From positions 62,001-126,000 of the forward strand of contig JBBQZO010000009.1 in the NCBI GenBank assembly GCA_038207625.1: 64,000 bases of DNA, given 5' to 3'. The number at the start of each line of letters is the position of its first letter. Position 1 is the stretch's first letter. Of this stretch, positions 8,573-15,561 are shown piece by piece. Below the pieces are notes generated by a model, which saw only the letters and a list, made by a program, of their open reading frames with translations, searched no databases and was not told where the DNA came from. This DNA is from JBBQZO01 sp038207625 (GTDB taxonomy: Bacteria > Pseudomonadota > Gammaproteobacteria > Burkholderiales > Burkholderiaceae_D). The translations under genes and the position numbers were made by a program.

Positions 8573-9129
8573 TCAGATGGACATTGGAAACATTTGCAAC
8601 AGATCATCGGCGCCCAGCTCGGCAGGCTCGTCGGCGCTAGGCGCTTCGTAGCCCACCTGGGCGGCGATTAGAAGGTGAACTGGCGGGTGCCGCCGCCAGT
8701 ATTTGTTTTGCGCGACGATCGAGGGGATATCCCACTCCGACCATGCTTGCTGCGGCGTGCAGCCGGTGCTGGCGACGATGTGCGCGATCAGGTCGTCAAA
8801 CCCGCCGTCGCCATCTCCCCCTGCACCCGCCGCATCATCTTTCCCGCCTGCGCGACCAGACCCGACAAGTTCAGCAGGTTTTCCCATACGTCGAACAGGT
8901 TGCTGTAGTCGATGAATTCTTCGACCTGGTCGAGCGTCATGTCTGGGTAGTTGCGGCGCAGGCTCGCGTGCGCAAGCTTGGCCACCAGCTCGATGTCGGG
9001 CAGGCCGCCGACGAAGACCAGCTTGATCTGGTCACGATACTGTTTAACGGCCGCAGCGTTCAGCGGTGCCAGCACATAGGCGACGCCGCCGAGCGTCATT
9101 TCCGCGCCTGGTATTTTTATGGCGCTCAT
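8573..9129 (-). CDS. gpGT-like tail assembly chaperone made by -1 frameshift
   Basis: The second frame (down to 8573) has no start of its own in the right place and is entered from gpG by a -1 shift at the heptamer GGGAAAG (plus-strand 8845 down to 8839). Decoding G-GGA-AAG in frame 0 and slipping back one base gives KDDAAGAGGDGDGGFDDLIA, which continues to the stop. The fusion is about 185 residues: 97 from gpG plus 88 new ones. In lambda the gpG:gpGT ratio set by the same heptamer controls tape-measure packing. The new domain has a CTPQQAWSEWDIPSIVAQNK helix pair typical of T-domain proteins. Confidence 0.8.
8788..9129 (-). CDS. gpG-like tail assembly chaperone
   Basis: A 113-residue protein starting at ATG 9129 (MSAIKIPGAEMTLGGVAYVL), whose ATG overlaps the stop of the major tail protein gene as ATGA. 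It lies exactly between major tail protein and tape-measure gene, the place of lambda gpG. Predicted mostly helical (LDQVEEFIDYSNLFDVWENL). It should coat the tape-measure protein before tail-tube polymerisation and is not expected in the virion. Ribosomes that do not slip at 8839-8845 end here at 8788. Confidence 0.8.
   Translation of the reverse strand: MSAIKIPGAEMTLGGVAYVLAPLNAAAVKQYRDQIKLVFVGGLPDIELVAKLAHASLRRNYPDMTLDQVEEFIDYSNLFDVWENLLNLSGLVAQAGKMMRRVQGEMATAGLTT
8839..8845 (-). promoter_or_regulatory. Programmed -1 ribosomal frameshift site GGGAAAG
   Basis: On the minus strand the sequence reads GCG GGA AAG ATG in the gpG frame, so the slippery heptamer is G-GGA-AAG, the X-XXY-YYZ form and the same heptamer known from lambda G/T. 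The -1 frame beyond it is open to 8573 and codes the T domain. The gpG frame itself ends 51 bases downstream. Confidence 0.85.
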
Positions 9130-9878
9130 TCTGTCGAACTCCACTTCCAGACCACACCGTTGTCGTCGGCGATGGCGCTCATGTCCAGCTCGGGAATCAT
9201 GAAGTCTTCCTGCTTGGTCGACATCGCCAGCTTCGAGCTGGTCACGCGCGGCCACTTGAGCGTCAAGACCTTGCCGTTGCGCGCCATCGACATGTCGAGG
9301 CTGAACGTCGGGCTCAGGCCCATCGGCAGGTTGGTCACGGTCAGAATCTGGCCGGCGGCGGCCGCCATGTGTTGATAGTCGATGAAGACCGTCTTGCCGA
9401 TGTCGGCAGCAGCAAACACGTAGACGCCGGCGCCGTTCGTCGTGTACTGACCCGCAGTCGGCGCCGATGCGACACGAATAAGCGGCGTACCGGAAGCGTC
9501 GCTGCGCACGCCGAGGTTCGCGAAGAACGTGGCGCCACCTGGCGGCACGATCGTAACGCTGGCCGTCGCTGCTTGGCCAACTGGGTCATTGACCGACGTG
9601 ATCAGGCCAGTGACTGCCGACTGCCCGAAGAACGCCGCCGTCAGCGGCAGCACGTTGATGTTTGCGAACTTGGCCTTCAGGCCGATCTTGCCTTTGCCAC
9701 GGGCGCTATCGACCGGGAAGCTGCTCGAACCGTACAGCAATTTTTCATCGAACGAGGCATCGATGCCGATGTCTTGCATGATGCCAAATTGGAACGGGGT
9801 GGGATTGGCGATGATGTTGCCGACAGCGTCTTGGGTGGGGGTTGCCCACAAGACGCCTGAACCAAAGTGACGAGCCAT
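9126..9878 (-). CDS. Major tail tube protein
   Basis: A 250-residue beta-rich protein that should polymerise into the tail tube. Placement is decisive: it follows the tail-completion genes and precedes gpG/gpGT and the tape measure. The N-terminal half (FGIMQDIGIDASFDEKLLYG, then GKGKIGLKAKFANIN) fits the conserved start of a common siphovirus tube family; the C-terminal half is rich in Thr/Val strands and ends in VVWKWSSTE. Around residues 100-165 is a Gly/Thr/Ala-rich segment (VPPGGATFFANLG to TTNGAGVYVFAAADIGK) that may be a surface-exposed loop or domain. ATG at 9878 follows AAGGAC at suitable spacing. Confidence 0.8.
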   Translation of the reverse strand: MARHFGSGVLWATPTQDAVGNIIANPTPFQFGIMQDIGIDASFDEKLLYGSSSFPVDSARGKGKIGLKAKFANINVLPLTAAFFGQSAVTGLITSVNDPVGQAATASVTIVPPGGATFFANLGVRSDASGTPLIRVASAPTAGQYTTNGAGVYVFAAADIGKTVFIDYQHMAAAAGQILTVTNLPMGLSPTFSLDMSMARNGKVLTLKWPRVTSSKLAMSTKQEDFMIPELDMSAIADDNGVVWKWSSTE

Positions 9879-9898
9879 ATTGTTAGTCCTTTAAATTG

Positions 9899-10336
9899 TT
9901 AAATGCTTACCGTCAGGTCGTTGGACGCGGACAGGTAAATCAGTCGATAGGTGATGGTGTCGCAGCCGGCCGTCTGGTCGGCCTCTTCGGCCTCCCACTT
10001 GCGGCCTTGCCGTCGCATGTCCACAACCATCGCTTTGAGTTGTGCATCGCGGGTCAGCAAGCGATGCACGTCGATTGCGATGGAATCGGCCGCAACACGC
10101 CACGGCTCGGCCCGTACCAGGACGCTGACAGCCACCAGCGTAGTGTTCTCATCAACGTCGTCAGCAAATACCCTGGCATCCTCAACTTCGGGCTGTGCGA
10201 CGACGATGCAAGGCATTTCGTCGCGCGCGAATGCTGCTTCGCGAGACTCGAAAACACGGTCGCCAACAGCCGTGGTGTTGGTCAGGGCGGCGACCATGCG
10301 GCTGATCACCTGGTTGCAAACCGATTGCGTTGTCAT
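9899..10336 (-). CDS. Tail terminator / tail-completion-like protein
   Basis: A 145-residue protein directly upstream of the major tail protein, the position of the tail terminator (lambda gpU, HK97 gp10 type). It has an alpha/beta composition with strands such as DEMPCIVVAQPEVEDARV and TLVAVSVLVRAEPW and an AIDVHRLLTRDAQLKAMVVD helix, the order seen in terminator proteins that cap the tail and join it to the head. Identity is inferred from place and fold pattern, not from a diagnostic motif. It overlaps the upstream joining-protein gene by 4 bases (ATGA). Confidence 0.55.
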   Translation of the reverse strand: MTTQSVCNQVISRMVAALTNTTAVGDRVFESREAAFARDEMPCIVVAQPEVEDARVFADDVDENTTLVAVSVLVRAEPWRVAADSIAIDVHRLLTRDAQLKAMVVDMRRQGRKWEAEEADQTAGCDTITYRLIYLSASNDLTVSI

Positions 10337-10629
10337 GTTTTGGATATGTTCAGTTGGGTGAATGCACCGTCGTCCAACTGCTCAGCTTCGCGCACGGTGA
10401 AGGCGACGCCGTCGACGGTCAGTTTGGTTTCGAACTTGATTCCCAGCGCCGAAACGATCGAGCTTTTGACAATGATTGCGTACATGGTGGATTTCGTACT
10501 GAAACCGCCCACCTTCACCTCAACATCCGGTTGTTCGGGAATGCCAAGGAACGGTACGTCAGGTCGGGCGGTAACCAGACACGGCTTGCCGAACTCCTGC
10601 AGGAACACGTCTAGGTTTTCGCAGAACAT
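10333..10629 (-). CDS. Head-tail joining protein
   Basis: A 98-residue protein of mainly beta composition (KPCLVTARPDVPFLGIPEQP, then VEVKVGGFSTKSTMYAIIVK and VDGVAFTVREAEQLDDGAFT). The final segment resembles the phage head-tail joining family of lambda gpFII type, where a small beta barrel binds the connector and receives the tail. It is encoded between the head genes and the tail-completion gene, which fits. No catalytic motif is present. The start at 10629 is the only ATG near the N-terminus. Confidence 0.6.
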   Translation of the reverse strand: MFCENLDVFLQEFGKPCLVTARPDVPFLGIPEQPDVEVKVGGFSTKSTMYAIIVKSSIVSALGIKFETKLTVDGVAFTVREAEQLDDGAFTQLNISKT

Positions 10630-10632
10630 GCG

Positions 10633-10797
10633 CTATGCCGTCTCGGCGGTCACCAGCACATCGTCCGCGACCAGTTCGATCTTTTCCGAATGCAATTTCG
10701 CCACGTCGTCCTCCAGCTCGATCAGCTCACCGCTGGCCAGAACCTTGCCGGGCGAGACGAGAAACGAGAAGCCCGCCTTGATTTCATAGGTCTTCAT
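10633..10797 (-). CDS. Small phage head-module protein (54 aa), unknown function
   Basis: A short frame of 54 residues beginning MKTYEIKAGFSFLVSPGKVL and ending in VLVTAETA. ATG 10797 lies 3 bases after the stop of the upstream 101-residue gene, and its stop at 10633 lies 3 bases before the joining-protein gene, so it fills an otherwise empty slot in a densely packed operon. The composition (alternating hydrophobic and charged residues with a GELIELEDD turn) suggests a small beta-domain. It opens in a similar way to its neighbour at 10800-11105 (MKFTVREGFVVH), so the two may be related head accessory proteins. Confidence 0.65.
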   Translation of the reverse strand: MKTYEIKAGFSFLVSPGKVLASGELIELEDDVAKLHSEKIELVADDVLVTAETA

Positions 10798-10799
10798 GA

Positions 10800-11105
10800 T
10801 CAGGCTGCCTTGTCAGCGCTGGCCGCCGACATCGCTTGTGCGGCGACGATGGCTTGGGCCAGCAAAGCGTAATCGATCACTGCGCCGGAAACCGGGGCCG
10901 TCACCACGGGGTGGCGAGCGGCAAGGAATGCGTCTGCCTTTTTATCGGCCGGTTCCAGTTTATGCAGATGCTGCAATGCGGTCGTGTCGTCAAAGTCCAC
11001 GTCCTGGCCTTCGTAGTAGCTCGATTCCTGCACCTGGCTCTTGCCTCCGATATCGACCACCTTACGGTCGTGAACAACGAAGCCTTCGCGTACTGTGAAT
11101 TTCAT
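10800..11105 (-). CDS. Small phage head-module protein (101 aa), unknown function
   Basis: A 101-residue protein placed just after the major capsid gene, where lambda-like phages encode decoration or DNA-packaging accessory proteins (gpFI position). It starts MKFTVREGFVVHDRKVVDIG, continues with an acidic middle (YYEGQDVDFDDTTALQHLHK) and ends in an Ala-rich helix. No recognised domain. Only its place in the head operon and tight spacing to both neighbours support a virion or packaging role. Confidence 0.6.
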   Translation of the reverse strand: MKFTVREGFVVHDRKVVDIGGKSQVQESSYYEGQDVDFDDTTALQHLHKLEPADKKADAFLAARHPVVTAPVSGAVIDYALLAQAIVAAQAMSAASADKAA

Positions 11106-11178
11106 GTCTTACTCCTGAACGATATTGATGCGAGCGGCAGAACTGCCGCTCGCGGTTTGTGGAAAGGTTGGTCCGGCG

Positions 11179-13287
11179 TCAGAAGCCGGGGGTCAGGGCG
11201 TCGGACATGACCGAGAACGATGCACCGTGACGCACGCCGATGTCAGCCGTCTGAATCGCGCGCAGCACCACGTCGCCCGACTTGAACAGGGTCGAGTCGT
11301 ACGGGTTAATTGCGACCTCGATCGCACCCCATTCGGCGATCAGCAGTTCAAGCCAGTTGCCATAAATGATCTCGGACGCGACGCCCACTGCAGTGCCTTT
11401 GGTCAGCGTGCTGCGCAGCTGCTGCGACTCTCCGTACGACTTGCCTTTGATGCGATCCGGCGAGCCGGCCGTCAAGCCGCCCTGCGGGTCCCACAGATAG
11501 GTGCCAGTGGTGGCTTTCAGCGATGCCAGATAACCGATCACCTTGCTGTTCATCGCAAACGCCATCGAGTTCTGCGAAGCATTGGCCACGCGTGGCGCCG
11601 TGTACAACTTGATGATGTCGTCGAAATCGACGTTCTTGCCGTTGACGCCGCCAACCACCGACAGCACACCGGCCTGGTTGACAATGCCGGTCGGCTGTCC
11701 GGCGACGCCGGTACCGGACAGTGCGGCCTGGTCGAGCGCCAGCGCCATCTGCGCGATCAAATCGACCCGTGCCAGCATTTCGATTGCAGGCGTCGCCTGC
11801 ATCATCATCATGCGGGAGATGATGCCCCAGCTGGTCAGGTTCTTCGGACGCAGTTGCACCTTGTCGAACGTTGCTTCGGATTCGGCGCCGGCTGTCAGCT
11901 CGCCAGTCCACGACGTTTGCGATGCCGTGATCTGACGCGGAATGTCGATATTGCCGACGAGGCCCGACAGGAAACGGGCGCCCAGCATCGGCGTGACCAT
12001 TGCGTTGCGCAGCACTTCAATGAAGCTATCCTGAAGCAATTCGGTGGCGACCAGGTTGCCGCCGGTCGCTGGCGCGCCGACCGCGAACGCGGAGCGCATC
12101 TGGTGGTTCATGCGGCTTTGACCTGAAATGAGCGAGAACGCGCGCTGATGCGCCTGGTCCGGGGCAAACGGCAGATCGGAAGGAAGGAAGATGCCCTCCG
12201 ACGATGGATTGCGCCCCAGCTGGCGAGCAATCTCATTCGATACCTCGCGCTCGAAACCGGCGGTCTTCCACTCCTTCGAGTGCAGCGCCTGCATGCCGCG
12301 CAGCATTGAGTAGCTACGGCGTTCCTTTTCGTTCATGTCGACGCGGGCGCCGGCGGCCGGGGTCTGCTTGCTCGGGTCTTTTTCCAGCGCCTCGAGGAAG
12401 GCCGAGCGCGCGCCCTCAATGTTTGTGCCGCCTTCGATCAGCAGCATGGCGAGGTCGTTGTTCTTCCATTTATCGCCCAGCGCGCGAATGGCGGTCTGGC
12501 GCTCGCGCTCGGCGATACGCATCTGCTCTTGCGACAGGTGGATCACCGTGGCAGCTGGCCCGCCGCCCGCTGCTGGCAGATCGCCGGCTACTTGGTTCAT
12601 CAGGAGGTGCTTCTTTTTCATGGGGGTTTCCTCAACAATTGCGGCAGATGCCGTGGGGGTGATGCTGGTTTCAGTGGTGCGAACGCGCGTCTCCACGCGC
12701 ACGCTTCGGGTGTTGTCGCTCGGCGCCGACCGGCCAACGCCCACAGTGGGATCGGCCGGTATGGACACCAGCGAGATTTCGTAAGCCTCCCAACTGGGCG
12801 CCGTGTAGGTGTCGTCGTCGCTGTAGCCATTTGGGTTGTCCGTTTCATGGACGTAGTACGCGACGTCGTACATGAAGGAGACATTGCGCAAAATGCCGTC
12901 TTGCACCATGCCCATGACCTCCTCGGCGCGCGCGGTCTTTGCGAACCGCACCAGCGCGTGCCCCCGCTTGTCGGCGCCAATGTTCGCCGTTTCCACCACC
13001 CCGATCACATCGTCAGGGTTGTGGTTGAACAGAAGCGGACCTCCGTCATTGAGTCGTGTGAGATCCGCCGCGCCCGGTGCATGAGACAGAATCTCTTTGC
13101 CGAACCAGCGATCGACGGGCAGCTCGCTGGAGAAGGACAGGAGCAGCGTGCGCGCCTCCACATCCAGCGCCGGCGAATCTTGGGATCGCATCGACAGGAA
13201 GCGTCGCTGCGGCCCCAGAGCGGCGCCGTCGTCCAAACGCTTGCGAACGTCTTTTTGTGCAGACGTCTGCACAGTTGCTGTTGTCAT
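11179..13287 (-). CDS. Fused prohead protease and HK97-fold major capsid protein
   Basis: A 702-residue fusion. The first 200 residues have the prohead protease (S78-like) pattern: SSELPVDRWFGKEILSH, the LLFNHNPDDVIGVV segment with the likely catalytic His, and VSFMYDVAYYVHE then ISLVSIPADP with the expected serine in SLVS. A charged linker, probably the scaffold delta domain (about residues 250-310), follows. The capsid domain runs from about 370 to the end, with ATGGNLVATELLQDSFIEVL, the TASQTSWTGELTAGAESEAT loop and AAIEVAINPYDSTLF typical of HK97-fold proteins. One gene thus supplies protease, scaffold and shell; self-cleavage would release the mature capsid protein. Near the start codon it carries a perfect 18-bp palindrome. 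Confidence 0.9.
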   Translation of the reverse strand: MTTATVQTSAQKDVRKRLDDGAALGPQRRFLSMRSQDSPALDVEARTLLLSFSSELPVDRWFGKEILSHAPGAADLTRLNDGGPLLFNHNPDDVIGVVETANIGADKRGHALVRFAKTARAEEVMGMVQDGILRNVSFMYDVAYYVHETDNPNGYSDDDTYTAPSWEAYEISLVSIPADPTVGVGRSAPSDNTRSVRVETRVRTTETSITPTASAAIVEETPMKKKHLLMNQVAGDLPAAGGGPAATVIHLSQEQMRIAERERQTAIRALGDKWKNNDLAMLLIEGGTNIEGARSAFLEALEKDPSKQTPAAGARVDMNEKERRSYSMLRGMQALHSKEWKTAGFEREVSNEIARQLGRNPSSEGIFLPSDLPFAPDQAHQRAFSLISGQSRMNHQMRSAFAVGAPATGGNLVATELLQDSFIEVLRNAMVTPMLGARFLSGLVGNIDIPRQITASQTSWTGELTAGAESEATFDKVQLRPKNLTSWGIISRMMMMQATPAIEMLARVDLIAQMALALDQAALSGTGVAGQPTGIVNQAGVLSVVGGVNGKNVDFDDIIKLYTAPRVANASQNSMAFAMNSKVIGYLASLKATTGTYLWDPQGGLTAGSPDRIKGKSYGESQQLRSTLTKGTAVGVASEIIYGNWLELLIAEWGAIEVAINPYDSTLFKSGDVVLRAIQTADIGVRHGASFSVMSDALTPGF
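13256..13273. repeat. 18-bp perfect palindrome, copy 1
   Basis: TGTGCAGACGTCTGCACA is its own reverse complement and lies about 14 bases into the protease-capsid gene. The identical 18-mer occurs at 26379-26396 and a one-mismatch copy at 1523-1540, all within the prophage. Confidence 0.85.
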
Positions 13288-13354
13288 TCAAGACCCCATT
13301 AAAAAAAGCCGCCGGATTCGCATCGGGCGGCTTCAAGTGGATGAAATATTTTGC

Positions 13355-14989
13355 TTATTCGGCAGTGGTGGCCGCCTCCCCTCCGGGCTCCGACGAAGGA
13401 ATCGGATCGCCCTCGCTATCGAGGCCTGTGTCGGTTTCTTCGACCTGGCCGGCTTGAACGACACCCTTGTTGTCTGTCTGCGCCGGGTCTGACTCCATGA
13501 CCAGCTCGTACTGTGCGGCCAGGTCAAGCTCGCGCCGCCGTTGCTTGCACACTTCCTCGTAGTCACCGCCGCCTTCACTGATTACCGCTTGGGCCGTCGT
13601 GAATCCCGAGCGCACGTTCAGGCGGTTTGCAGTGGCCTCCTTGAGCGGGTCCACCGACTCCCAACCACGCGGCATCCAGCGCACCTCGTTGTACAGCTCA
13701 GGGGCGACCTCATACGCAGGTAGATTCAGAGCGCCGCACAGCACCGCCATTTCTAGCCACTTCTCGTAGACCTCTTGCAGAAAACTCTCGACCATCCACT
13801 CCTGAAGCACGCGCCAATTGTCACGGTCGTCCAGCAACGCCAAGCGCGAGCTGGAGTAGTTCGATTGCGAATAGTCTCGCGACAACGACTCGTAGCTTTG
13901 TCCGATGCCGGCGGCAACCCCGCGCAGCATCAGGCGCATGAACGGGTCCATCTGTGCATTCGGCCGCGTCGGATTGAATCCGGAGAAAGTTTCGCCCGCC
14001 TGCAATTCCTTAATCGTTCCGGGTTCGAAGTCATAGACCCGCTCGCCGCCCTCGACGCCGTCGTCTCCGATCGCGTCATTGCCCTCGGGCGACTGGATGA
14101 AACCCATCACCGCCGCCGTGGCGCGCGCCGCGATGATTTCCGCCTCCTCGTAGCCGCCGAGGTTGTTGAGACGCTTGATAGCCGTATGGAACCACGGCAC
14201 ATACCTGGTCTGTCCGACGCGTTCCGGCACGCCAAGGTGCAGGACCTCGTCGGCCGGCACGCGAAGGTAACGGTTGGACTGCGGAACACCTGTGAACTGA
14301 TAGTCGCCTGGGTGCTTGGGGTAGAGGTAGTACGCCACCGGGCGCTGCCATTGATCAACCTCCACCCCCATGCGAACTTCGTTCCCGTTTTCTGCGCGGC
14401 CATTCCATTCGTCCACCAGTTGGTCGGACTCGATGATCTCCAGGGCAAAGGGAATCTTTCCACCGCCGAACGACTGATAGATGAAACGGACAAGCACCTC
14501 GCCGGACTCAGCCACGGCAGTGATAACCATCCGCTGAATGTCCTTCATTGAGAGCGTTCCGGCCGTATGGCATGTTTTCTTCCGGCCCCAGCGCACCCAC
14601 GCTTTCTCGATGGCATCGTTCGTCTTTTCGTCCAGACGATTGCCACGACGCATCATTACCTGTCCCTGAAACGCAATCCCCTTGCCCACCACGTTGTTGC
14701 GGATATTGCGGATAGCGCTCTTGGCATAGTCGTTGTCACGGACTAGTTGGCGCGAGCGGTTGCGCAGCGTGCGCAGACTCATCCTAATTTCCGAGTCGGC
14801 CGACGTGTTCGTTGCCACCCAGTCGGACGTCAGGCGATTATTCGCGGCGCCGGCGTATGCCCTCTTGGATGTTCGGGCGGCTTCCGGCGCTGCCCGAACG
14901 ACCTCTAGCGCCGGCGCGAGTCCCGCGTCGACACTGATCGCGCGCGGCGTCAGCACGCCGGCCAGCCATGTACGTTGCTTTGCAAACAT
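13355..14989 (-). CDS. Lambda-type portal protein
   Basis: A 544-residue portal of the lambda gpB family. Characteristic segments are LRNRSRQLVRDNDYAKSAIR (residues 75-95), NNVVGKGIAFQGQ, AVAESGEVLVRFIYQS, the LEIIESDQLVDEWNG block, VPADEVLHLGVPERVGQTRY and ARATAAVMGFIQSPEGND, followed by the GIGQSYESLSRDYSQSNYSS signature around residue 375. It forms the dodecameric channel through which the terminase pumps DNA. The C-terminal 80 residues are acidic and probably disordered. Unlike lambda, the protease is fused to the capsid gene and not encoded separately. The stop of the upstream gene shares one base with this start (TAATG). Confidence 0.92.
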   Translation of the reverse strand: MFAKQRTWLAGVLTPRAISVDAGLAPALEVVRAAPEAARTSKRAYAGAANNRLTSDWVATNTSADSEIRMSLRTLRNRSRQLVRDNDYAKSAIRNIRNNVVGKGIAFQGQVMMRRGNRLDEKTNDAIEKAWVRWGRKKTCHTAGTLSMKDIQRMVITAVAESGEVLVRFIYQSFGGGKIPFALEIIESDQLVDEWNGRAENGNEVRMGVEVDQWQRPVAYYLYPKHPGDYQFTGVPQSNRYLRVPADEVLHLGVPERVGQTRYVPWFHTAIKRLNNLGGYEEAEIIAARATAAVMGFIQSPEGNDAIGDDGVEGGERVYDFEPGTIKELQAGETFSGFNPTRPNAQMDPFMRLMLRGVAAGIGQSYESLSRDYSQSNYSSSRLALLDDRDNWRVLQEWMVESFLQEVYEKWLEMAVLCGALNLPAYEVAPELYNEVRWMPRGWESVDPLKEATANRLNVRSGFTTAQAVISEGGGDYEEVCKQRRRELDLAAQYELVMESDPAQTDNKGVVQAGQVEETDTGLDSEGDPIPSSEPGGEAATTAE

Positions 14990-15561
14990 TAGCGGAACCT
15001 CACTAGAACTTTGCCAGGGTTGCCTTGCCCGTTCGCGATACGCTGGGCGGCTTTCTGGCGGTTGACAACCATGCCGAGCCGGTCCTGCAAGGCGACCAGT
15101 GCCGCTATCGGTTCCTTTTTCAGATTGCGGCTGCCGATGCTGTATTCCAGCGTGGCGCCGCCGGTGACCCGGTTGCTGATTTCGGCCTTGACCGCATCGA
15201 GGTCCTTCTCCTCCTGTGTCCGTCCATCGAAAACGCCGGTCAGGGCTGCGAAGTTCGGCTTGACGTTGAGCGTGCCCTCGCCAGCAAGTACGCGTTCACC
15301 GGCCTTGGTGGCATATGCTTGCCAATACCAGATTGCGTTACTGGCGGCGGTGTTCAGTGCAGCGCTTTGGGCGGTCGTGATCGAGGTCACCCAGCCGCCA
15401 CCGTTTGCGGCTGCGGCCAGATCGACGCCAGCCAGCGCGCCGCGCAGCGAGTAGGACAGCGTGTAGTCCGCAGATGTGATACTTCGACCGTCGCCGGTAC
15501 GGAAACTGGGATCGCTCCAGTGGCTTGAATCGCCGGCTGCAAGGGTTGGGGGAATGTTCAT
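14989..15561 (-). CDS. Phage protein at the connector (gpW) position, unknown fold
   Basis: A 190-residue protein encoded between large terminase and portal, where lambda has the 68-residue connector gpW. It is much longer. The N-terminal half (SFRTGDGRSITSADYTLSYS to YATKAGERVLAGEGTLNVKP) looks beta-rich and Ig-like. The C-terminal half has a DLDAVKAEISNRVTGGATLE helix and a basic RNLKKEPIAALVALQDRLGM helix, which does resemble the gpW helix pair. A beta domain plus gpW-like helices is a reasonable inference but is not proved. Confidence 0.6.
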   Translation of the reverse strand: MNIPPTLAAGDSSHWSDPSFRTGDGRSITSADYTLSYSLRGALAGVDLAAAANGGGWVTSITTAQSAALNTAASNAIWYWQAYATKAGERVLAGEGTLNVKPNFAALTGVFDGRTQEEKDLDAVKAEISNRVTGGATLEYSIGSRNLKKEPIAALVALQDRLGMVVNRQKAAQRIANGQGNPGKVLVRFR

